Shown: in pieces, positions 1 through 5,478 of the stretch
How the letters are laid out: every line of letters starts with the position of its first letter
Position numbering within the stretch: the stretch's first letter is position 1
Assembly: GCA_048527645.1 (NCBI GenBank)
Contig: DBGFNI010000028.1
Span: 1-5,478, forward strand
DNA from: HGM12669 sp048527645
Lineage (GTDB): Bacteria > Bacillota > Clostridia > Oscillospirales > CAG-272
Length of the DNA: 5,478 nucleotides
Direction of reading: 5' to 3'
The notes under the pieces: model-generated
The model's input: the letters and a program-made list of their open reading frames with translations, nothing else
Database searches by the model: none
Told to the model about the DNA's origin: nothing
Position numbers and translations under genes: made by a program

Positions 1-2704
1 TTTGTTCTTTCTTTTTGGTAACGGCGCAGGCGGCAATCAGCAGCGCGATGCCGAGCACCGGCAAAATCACGCCCAGGCAGTAGATACGCGGGAAGTAAAC
101 AAAGGAGACTTCATGCGTGCCGTCGGAGAGGGCGGAGAGATCGACTGCGATCAGCGCGTCCATCGCTTTTTCGGCGTCGACCTTTTTGCCGTCAACAGTG
201 ATATGCCAGCCGGTATCATAGGGGATGGAGGTGTAGAGCAGGGGGGCATCCGCGCGCTTTTCGACGGTCAGGCAAAGTGCGGTGCTGCGCCATGAGGTGA
301 TTTGCGCGGCGCCGTTTTGCAGGCGCTGCATCACGTTTTGCAGCACGGCTTCGTCCAGATAGTAGAAGATATAGGGCGTATCGCGCAGCACGATCTTTCC
401 GTTGTTTACTGCTGTTAGATGGTAGGTCGCCTGTTCTCCTTTTTTCATATCGCCCAGCACCCGGACAAAGCTCCAGGAAAGCCCCAGCGCCGTGCCGCAA
501 GGCTGACCGTTGATTTCCAATTCAGAACGGTTGTTATAATCCGAGGTCGGCTGTGCATAAATCATGCCGTCAACCGGCGCGGTGACGGTGAAGGTGAGCT
601 GCGGGGGCTGGGTGGGATCCTGCGGCTCATAGCAGAGATGACCGTCGACATAGCGCAGATCGGCGTTTTCCGTCGAGGTCTGCACCGTTTTGACCGGCTG
701 AAACACCCGTACGGTTTCTTCTTCTCCCAGCATCGCGGTGACAATTGCGTTCATGCGTTCAAAGGCATTGGGATACTGCTCCAGATCAATTGCGCGCAGC
801 TGATCGCACACGGAAAAGGCGATGCCCGGATCCAGGTCGTTGCGGTATACCACATCGCCGGACGCGGTGGTTCCCAGATTGCTGTACAGCCGATCGCGCA
901 GGGAAATGTCTGCGCCGAGATTGGAGGTAAGGTCTGTGTCGCAGATGACATACCGAATTCCCAGCAAAGCGTCACTCAGCGGCGTGTTGCCCTCATAGCA
1001 AGAGTGGTTGTCCTGTGAGGAATAGCCGAGCCGATTCAACAGGCGGATGACGTCCTGATTGAGCGTCGAGGTGGAATGGGAAACGCCGAACAGACGGACT
1101 GCCATGTGGTCGTTGATATCGCGCATGAAGTTTTTCTCCGTGCGGTACAGCCCGTCCGGATCGTCCGCACGGATGATTTCTTTTGCCTGCTCATACCGCG
1201 TCATGACCCCGGTATAATCTCCGTAACGGAAGTTGCCGATATCCGCTCGCTTGTGCACGGTGGTGTAGTATGCGCTGGCGCCCAGCTCAAGCATGATGCA
1301 GAGGATCACGCCCAAAGCGGCAACGCGCCGCTTTTGCACGGCGGGAAGCAGCAGAACGGTATACACAAGGGCGCAGCCGATCGTCAGCCAAATGGTGTAA
1401 AAGTCAGACAGATAGCTGTAATGCAGCCTTTGGATCACGACAGTGAGAAAGATCAGCGCCGCTGCGGACAGCGCAATCTGCGCGCCGCGCATCTGCGGCA
1501 GACGGCGCATGGCCTCATAAGAGAGAAGGAGCGCGAGCAGACTGAAAAGAAAGCTGTACCGATAGTTCATCCAGTTTGGCATGGTCAGCCCGTGGAAGAG
1601 CAAATTGGTCAGGGAAAAATTCATGCACAGGACAAACCCGGAGAGAAAGAACGCGCTGAGCAGCTTTTTTTTGCCGGGGATGTCGGTGCTGAAAAAGTAC
1701 AGCGGCAGCAGAAGAAGGGCGAGCACACCGCTGTATACCGACGGCAAGCCCTCCATGCGGATGGTATCATAGGAGCAGGGCAGGAGCTTTGTGAAAAAGT
1801 CGAGAAAATCAAAGTTCTGCGTTGCGCTGAGGGAGAGCTTTTCGGCGGCGTTGCTCATCTTGCCGAAGGAGAGGGAATAGATTGTCGGCACCAAGCTGAC
1901 ACAGGCAATCAGCGCCGCGATCACGGCAAACAGCACGAAAAGCCCGACAGTTTTCCAAAAGCGTTTGCTGAGCCGAAACTCTATTTCGCTGAAATAATAA
2001 TACAGAAAATACACGGCAACAAACAGCGCCACCATAAAGCCGATGTAATAATTGCTGATGAAAACGGCGGCGAGGGAAACGGTGAACAAAAGGAATTTCC
2101 GTTCCCGTATCAGCCGCTCCAGCCCGAGCAGCACAAGCGGGGTCAGATACATGGCGTCGATCCACATGGTGTTAGTTTTTTGAATGACGCCGTAGCCGCA
2201 CATGGCGTACATGGTGGAAAAGGCGAGCATTTGCCAGCGCCTGCCCGGCCGGGACTTCATCAGATAATAGTACATGCCGACGCCGCAGGCGCCGCACTTA
2301 CACAGGATGATTGCCAAAATGGCAAACTGAATATGGCTTTTGGAAAAGATCAGAACGATCAGGGAGAAGGGGCTGCAAAGATAGTAAAAGAAAATACCCA
2401 AAAATTCTCCGCCAAGCGCGCGTTCCCACGCGTAAAGCCAAGAATCGCCGGAGGTGAGAACCTCCCGCAGCTTCTCGTAATAATAGACATACTGCGCGCT
2501 CAAATCCAAAGAAAGAACGCTTTTGTCTCCGAACGGATAGGTTCTCAGCAGGATATATACGCCGCCCATGAGCAAAAACGGCAGCAAAAACGCGGGCAGG
2601 AGGAAAAACAGAGGGTGCGAACAGATTTTGCCGATTCGCTGCCGCACGCGTGTGCGTGCTTTGCAGGCTTTCGGCGCCGGTGTCCGGGGGGGCGCTGCTG
2701 TCAT
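1..2704 (-). CDS. YfhO family multi-pass membrane protein, downstream paralogue (3' end outside window)
   Basis: Second copy of the same membrane-protein type, with 901 residues visible. The frame is still open at position 1, where the basic tail (TKKKEQ) has begun, so probably only a short piece is missing. The ATG at 2702-2704 is chosen because a strong Shine-Dalgarno lies 7 bases upstream and it leaves a complete first helix; the next in-frame ATG (Met46) would cut that helix. The N-terminus is basic and Pro/Arg/Lys-rich (1-30). Helix 1 (about 31-53) is followed by the loop with Asp67 (LDLSAQY), AWERALGGEF (92-101), NTMWID (178-183), NYYIGFM (218-224), KLLPCSYDT (306-314) and MPNWMNYRYSF (375-385). 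Helices continue to about 478. The external domain (about 480-876) has HSTSTLN (543-549), LGIRY (581-585), NAIVTAMLGEEETV and SIPYDTGW (826-833), and a last helix spans about 877-895. Known relatives glycosylate lipoteichoic acid; the substrate here is unknown. Confidence 0.93.
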   Translation of the reverse strand, partial: MTAAPPRTPAPKACKARTRVRQRIGKICSHPLFFLLPAFLLPFLLMGGVYILLRTYPFGDKSVLSLDLSAQYVYYYEKLREVLTSGDSWLYAWERALGGEFLGIFFYYLCSPFSLIVLIFSKSHIQFAILAIILCKCGACGVGMYYYLMKSRPGRRWQMLAFSTMYAMCGYGVIQKTNTMWIDAMYLTPLVLLGLERLIRERKFLLFTVSLAAVFISNYYIGFMVALFVAVYFLYYYFSEIEFRLSKRFWKTVGLFVLFAVIAALIACVSLVPTIYSLSFGKMSNAAEKLSLSATQNFDFLDFFTKLLPCSYDTIRMEGLPSVYSGVLALLLLPLYFFSTDIPGKKKLLSAFFLSGFVLCMNFSLTNLLFHGLTMPNWMNYRYSFLFSLLALLLSYEAMRRLPQMRGAQIALSAAALIFLTVVIQRLHYSYLSDFYTIWLTIGCALVYTVLLLPAVQKRRVAALGVILCIMLELGASAYYTTVHKRADIGNFRYGDYTGVMTRYEQAKEIIRADDPDGLYRTEKNFMRDINDHMAVRLFGVSHSTSTLNQDVIRLLNRLGYSSQDNHSCYEGNTPLSDALLGIRYVICDTDLTSNLGADISLRDRLYSNLGTTASGDVVYRNDLDPGIAFSVCDQLRAIDLEQYPNAFERMNAIVTAMLGEEETVRVFQPVKTVQTSTENADLRYVDGHLCYEPQDPTQPPQLTFTVTAPVDGMIYAQPTSDYNNRSELEINGQPCGTALGLSWSFVRVLGDMKKGEQATYHLTAVNNGKIVLRDTPYIFYYLDEAVLQNVMQRLQNGAAQITSWRSTALCLTVEKRADAPLLYTSIPYDTGWHITVDGKKVDAEKAMDALIAVDLSALSDGTHEVSFVYFPRIYCLGVILPVLGIALLIAACAVTKKKEQ
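2109..2173. repeat. Copy B of the near-identical 65-bp direct repeat
   Basis: This is the counterpart of 4916-4980 in the downstream paralogue. Its exact blocks are 2109-2133 and 2144-2173. It encodes the same helix around the NTMWID and LGLERLIR motifs. A crossover between the two copies would delete 2807 bp and leave one in-frame hybrid gene. Confidence 0.8.
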
Positions 2705-5478
2705 ATGTCATCCTCCTTCTCTCCGCCGTCTTGCGCTGCGCTGATCTGCGCGGGCGTGTCCGCGCCGTTTTGCGAAGAAGTCTTCCAATGCTTGCGGCAG
2801 CCGCCGGCTTTTTTGCGGCGACGGTCAAGCAGCAGAATCAGAATAAAGAGCGTCAGCCCGAGCAGAGAGGCGGCAATGCCGACAAAATAGATCTTCGGAA
2901 AATAAGAGAAGGTGATCTCATGCGTGCCCTGCGCAACGTCGGAAAGGTCAACGGCGATCAGCGCGTCCAGCGTTTTCACCGTCTGAACGGCTTGTCCGTC
3001 GATTTTTACCTGCCAGCCGGTATCGTAGGGGATGGAGGTGAACAGCAGCTGTCCGTCGCCACCGTTGTTGAATGACGCGGTGATGTGCGTGCTGTCCCAA
3101 TCCGTGATGTCCGCGACGCCCGCCTGCAGAAGGGGCATGATCTGCTGCAGCAGTTCTGTGTCCAGCACAAAGAAATATTTGTCGGTTTCTTTGAAGACAA
3201 TCCGCTTGCTCTCGTCCGTTGTCGAGATCTCAAATTTGATATGCTCGCCTGCCTCCCGTATGCCGAGCGAGAGAATCTGTCTGCCGCTTTCCAAGATGCT
3301 ACCCCAGTCCTCATCGTTGATACTCAGCGAGCAGTTGGAGGCGTAATCTGTGACATACTGCGCATACACAGGGCCGCCCTGGGGCAGATCAAATTCATAG
3401 GTCAATTTTCCGCTCAGCTCTTCGTCTACCGGGAAATAGCAGATGTGCCCGGCGCGGTAGGATATTTCCAGATTGTCATAATAGCTGGTGTAATTCTCCG
3501 TGTCAACCGGGCGGAACAGTTTAACCGTTTCCTCCTCTCCCAGCATTGCGGTGACAATCGCGTTGAGCCGGTCAAAGGCATTGGTATACTGATCTAAATT
3601 GAGCTGTTGGATTGCACCGTCCACGGTGTAAATAATCCCCAGTTCATACGGATTTTGATAGGTAGTGTAGTTGTCGTCGGTGGAATAGGTCTGCCGGTAG
3701 AGCAGATCGTACAGCGCCTGATCCGCGCCCTTTTCTCCGGCTGCGCTGCGGTCATATATGATATATCGGATGCCCAGCAGAGAATCGCTGACCGGGTTGC
3801 CGCCCTGATACTGGGAATGATGGCTGGTGGAAGAATATCCAAGCTGCTGCAGCAATTTAATCACGGAGGCGTTGAGGGTTGAGGTGGAGTGGGAGACGCC
3901 CTTGGCGCCGATGCCCAGTGGCATATTCACGGAATAGTGCGTGTTGGTCTCCGAGCGGTACAGCGCGCTGTCCGCTTTTTCCATTTGATCGGTGCATTCC
4001 CGCGCGCAGCGAAGCATGGAGACATACTTGCTGTAATTTCCAAAGCCGATGTCCCCGCGCAGCTGAAGCGTTGTGGCGTAAGCGGAATAGCCCACCTCTC
4101 CGACCATGCACAGCACCAGCAGCCACGCCGCTGCCCGGCGCCCCTTCCATACGGGATAGAGCAGCGCCAGATACGCGATGACCAAAAGAATGGTGAACCA
4201 AATGGAGTAAAGATTGGCAAGCTGCTCATCATACCCCAGCTTTTGTACGATGCACACAATGCCGATGATGCCGACGCCTGCGGCGGCAACATGCCGGTAA
4301 GGAAACTGCTCCATCTGCCGGACGGCATCATAGGCGAAAATGAGCATCATCAGACAGAACAGAAAACTGTAACGGTAGTTGAGCCAGTTGGGCATGGAGA
4401 AGCCGTGCCATGCCAAATCCAACGTGGAGGCATTCATGCAGATGATGAAAAACGCCAGCACCAGTCCGCCGAAAATCTTTTTTTTGCCGGATGTTTTGGT
4501 ACTGAAGAAATACAGCGGCAAAAACAAGAGGCTTAACACCCCGGTGTACACCATGGGAAGCCCCTCCGGGCGCACCGTGTCATAGGAGCCGGGCAGGAGT
4601 TTTGTGAAGAAATCAAGAAAATCGAATCGCTGCACCAGCGAATAGTCCGTGTCCTGGAAGGTGCTTTTGCCAAAGGTGAGCGAATACGCGGCGGGCACAA
4701 AGGCGATACAGGCGATCAGCACTGCGATGAGGGAAAAGAGCGCAACGATTCCCAGCGTCTTCCAAAACCGCGCGGACAGACGGAACTCGATTTCGCTAAA
4801 ATAATAGTAGAAAAAGTAGACAGCCGTGAAAATCGCCACCATGTAGCCGATGTAATAGTTACAGAGAAAAATCAGAGTGAGCACAACGGTATACAGGACA
4901 TATTTCCGATAGCGGATCAGCCGCTCCAGCCCGAGCAGCAGCAGGGGCGCCAGATACATGGCGTCGATCCACATGGTGTTGGTGTTCTGCACCACGCCGT
5001 AGCCGCACAGGGCATACAAAACGGAGAAGGTCAGCATTTGCCAATGCTTGCCCGGGCGGGACTTGGACAAATAATAATACATGGTGGCGCTGCAGGTGCC
5101 GAATTTGCACAGGATAATTGCCCAGACTGCAAACAGCATTTTGGATTTGGGCAGCAGGAAAATCAGCAGCGTAAAGGGACTGCTGATATAATAGAAGAAA
5201 ATGCCGAGAAATTCGCCGCCCAGCGCGCGCTCCCAGGCGTATAATATGCCGTCGCCGTTGAGCACCGCGTCACGCAGCTTTTCAAAATAGAAGACATACT
5301 GCGCGTTCATGTCCAGGCAGAGCGCGGAGTATTTGCCGAACGGGTAGGTGCCCAACGCGATATACACCGGGAGCATAATCGCGATGGGCAGCGCAAACGC
5401 AACCAGCAGCCAGAACCACGGCTTGCGGACAACGGCGCGGCAAAATGAGACGAATGCGCCTGTTTCTTCTTCGTCTTC
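2701..5478 (-). CDS. YfhO family multi-pass membrane protein, upstream paralogue (5' end outside window)
   Basis: Probable polytopic GT-C-like transferase that modifies a cell-envelope polymer on the outer face of the membrane. The family is recognised from its motifs; the reaction is inferred. The frame is open to the window edge, giving 925 visible residues, and ends in TGA at 2701-2703. The in-frame ATG at 5374-5376 is not the start, because it lies inside the first membrane helix (residues 21-42, counted from the window edge). An acidic segment (EDEEET) precedes that helix. After it come the loop with Asp56 (LDMNAQY), AWERALGGEF, NTMWID (near 168-173), NYYIGYM, KLLPGSYDT (from 293) and MPNWLNYRYSF (362-372). 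Roughly a dozen more helices run to about 466. The external domain (about 467-863) carries HSTSTLN (530-536), LGIRY, NAIVTAMLGEEETV and SIPYDTGW (815-822). A final helix (about 864-884) precedes a basic tail starting RRRKK. It overlaps the next gene by 4 bases. Confidence 0.93.
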   Translation of the reverse strand, partial: EDEEETGAFVSFCRAVVRKPWFWLLVAFALPIAIMLPVYIALGTYPFGKYSALCLDMNAQYVFYFEKLRDAVLNGDGILYAWERALGGEFLGIFFYYISSPFTLLIFLLPKSKMLFAVWAIILCKFGTCSATMYYYLSKSRPGKHWQMLTFSVLYALCGYGVVQNTNTMWIDAMYLAPLLLLGLERLIRYRKYVLYTVVLTLIFLCNYYIGYMVAIFTAVYFFYYYFSEIEFRLSARFWKTLGIVALFSLIAVLIACIAFVPAAYSLTFGKSTFQDTDYSLVQRFDFLDFFTKLLPGSYDTVRPEGLPMVYTGVLSLLFLPLYFFSTKTSGKKKIFGGLVLAFFIICMNASTLDLAWHGFSMPNWLNYRYSFLFCLMMLIFAYDAVRQMEQFPYRHVAAAGVGIIGIVCIVQKLGYDEQLANLYSIWFTILLVIAYLALLYPVWKGRRAAAWLLVLCMVGEVGYSAYATTLQLRGDIGFGNYSKYVSMLRCARECTDQMEKADSALYRSETNTHYSVNMPLGIGAKGVSHSTSTLNASVIKLLQQLGYSSTSHHSQYQGGNPVSDSLLGIRYIIYDRSAAGEKGADQALYDLLYRQTYSTDDNYTTYQNPYELGIIYTVDGAIQQLNLDQYTNAFDRLNAIVTAMLGEEETVKLFRPVDTENYTSYYDNLEISYRAGHICYFPVDEELSGKLTYEFDLPQGGPVYAQYVTDYASNCSLSINDEDWGSILESGRQILSLGIREAGEHIKFEISTTDESKRIVFKETDKYFFVLDTELLQQIMPLLQAGVADITDWDSTHITASFNNGGDGQLLFTSIPYDTGWQVKIDGQAVQTVKTLDALIAVDLSDVAQGTHEITFSYFPKIYFVGIAASLLGLTLFILILLLDRRRKKAGGCRKHWKTSSQNGADTPAQISAAQDGGEKEDDI
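2712..2718 (-). promoter_or_regulatory. Ribosome binding site of the downstream paralogue, inside the upstream gene
   Basis: On the minus strand AAGGAGG (2718 down to 2712) is followed by seven bases and then ATG at 2704-2702. It lies within the last codons of the upstream gene (the Gly-Glu-Lys-Glu-Asp-Asp-Ile end). Together with the ATGA stop/start overlap (2701-2704) it fixes the start of the second gene and implies translational coupling: ribosomes ending the first gene can re-initiate on the second, which would keep the two proteins at linked levels. Confidence 0.88.
4916..4980. repeat. Copy A of a near-identical 65-bp direct repeat within the two paralogues
   Basis: This is the stretch of highest DNA identity I noticed between the two genes. 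It matches 2109-2173 in the same orientation, 2807 bp away, with 60 of 65 bases identical. An exact block of 25 bp (4916-4940) and one of 30 bp (4951-4980) flank a 10-bp patch that holds all five differences. It encodes the conserved segment ending in NTMW. It is a by-product of gene duplication, not a mobile element or attachment site. Confidence 0.8.

Noticed and set aside
419..1018. A 199-codon open frame on the plus strand
   Set aside because: It is antisense to the external domain of the downstream gene, whose frame is uninterrupted and alignable to its paralogue throughout.
2298..2828. A 176-codon minus-strand frame across the gene junction
   Set aside because: It is out of frame with both real genes over conserved YfhO coding sequence. 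It has no strong Shine-Dalgarno, and its product is Arg/Ala-rich without a domain.
1076..2890. A 604-codon open frame on the plus strand
   Set aside because: It is antisense to the downstream YfhO gene and runs past its start into the end of the upstream gene. Its translation is hydrophilic and rich in Gln, His, Lys, Arg and Gly, with no recognisable domain. The opposite strand encodes a coherent membrane protein matching its paralogue codon by codon.
3889..4536. A 215-codon open frame on the plus strand
   Set aside because: It is antisense to the upstream YfhO gene, of similar shadow composition, with no convincing ribosome binding site or family signature.
2109..4980. The direct repeats as insertion-sequence ends, attachment sites or a CRISPR
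   Set aside because: They lie in equivalent codons of two paralogous genes and are explained by gene duplication. There is no spacer periodicity, terminal inversion or transposase.
5374..5376. ATG as the start of the upstream gene
   Set aside because: It falls inside membrane helix 1. The frame stays open upstream through hydrophobic and then acidic residues to the window edge, and the paralogue has about 45 residues before this point.
1..5478. A previously undescribed multi-gene system
   Set aside because: Only two members of a known membrane-protein family are visible. Nothing in the sequence supports a new defence, mobile or biosynthetic system beyond the duplication itself.

Overview
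The window is entirely protein-coding and holds parts of two long genes, both on the minus strand. They are tandem paralogues encoding large multi-pass membrane proteins of the YfhO family (Pfam 'Bacterial membrane protein YfhO', a GT-C-like glycosyltransferase fold). Transcription runs from high to low coordinates. The upstream gene (2701-5478) has its stop in the window, but its start lies beyond position 5478. The downstream gene (1-2704) has its start in the window, but its stop lies just beyond position 1. I translated both minus-strand frames across their whole visible length and found no internal stop or frameshift.

The genes overlap by four bases (ATGA, 2701-2704). A strong Shine-Dalgarno for the second gene sits inside the last codons of the first, so they are very probably co-transcribed and translationally coupled. 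There is no intergenic space, and I see no promoter, terminator, RNA gene, CRISPR array or mobile element.

Both proteins share one plan. A short cytoplasmic N-terminus leads into a first membrane helix and an extracytoplasmic loop carrying a conserved Asp (LDxxAQY). About a dozen further membrane helices follow, then an extracytoplasmic domain of roughly 400 residues, one last membrane helix and a basic cytoplasmic tail. By eye the membrane half is about two-thirds identical between the copies. The external domain is much more diverged, apart from a few conserved islands. This suggests a duplicated enzyme whose copies kept the catalytic core and diverged in acceptor or partner recognition.

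In Bacillus and Listeria, YfhO-family proteins add sugars to lipoteichoic acid outside the cell, using a lipid-linked sugar made by a CsbB/GtlA-type enzyme and flipped by a GtcA-type protein. No such partner is visible here, so a role in decorating an envelope polymer is inferred from family membership. The family, the strong AGGAGG ribosome binding site and the fairly GC-rich codon use (mid-50s percent G+C by eye) fit a Gram-positive of the class Clostridia, perhaps a gut Oscillospiraceae/Ruminococcaceae relative. That assignment is tentative.
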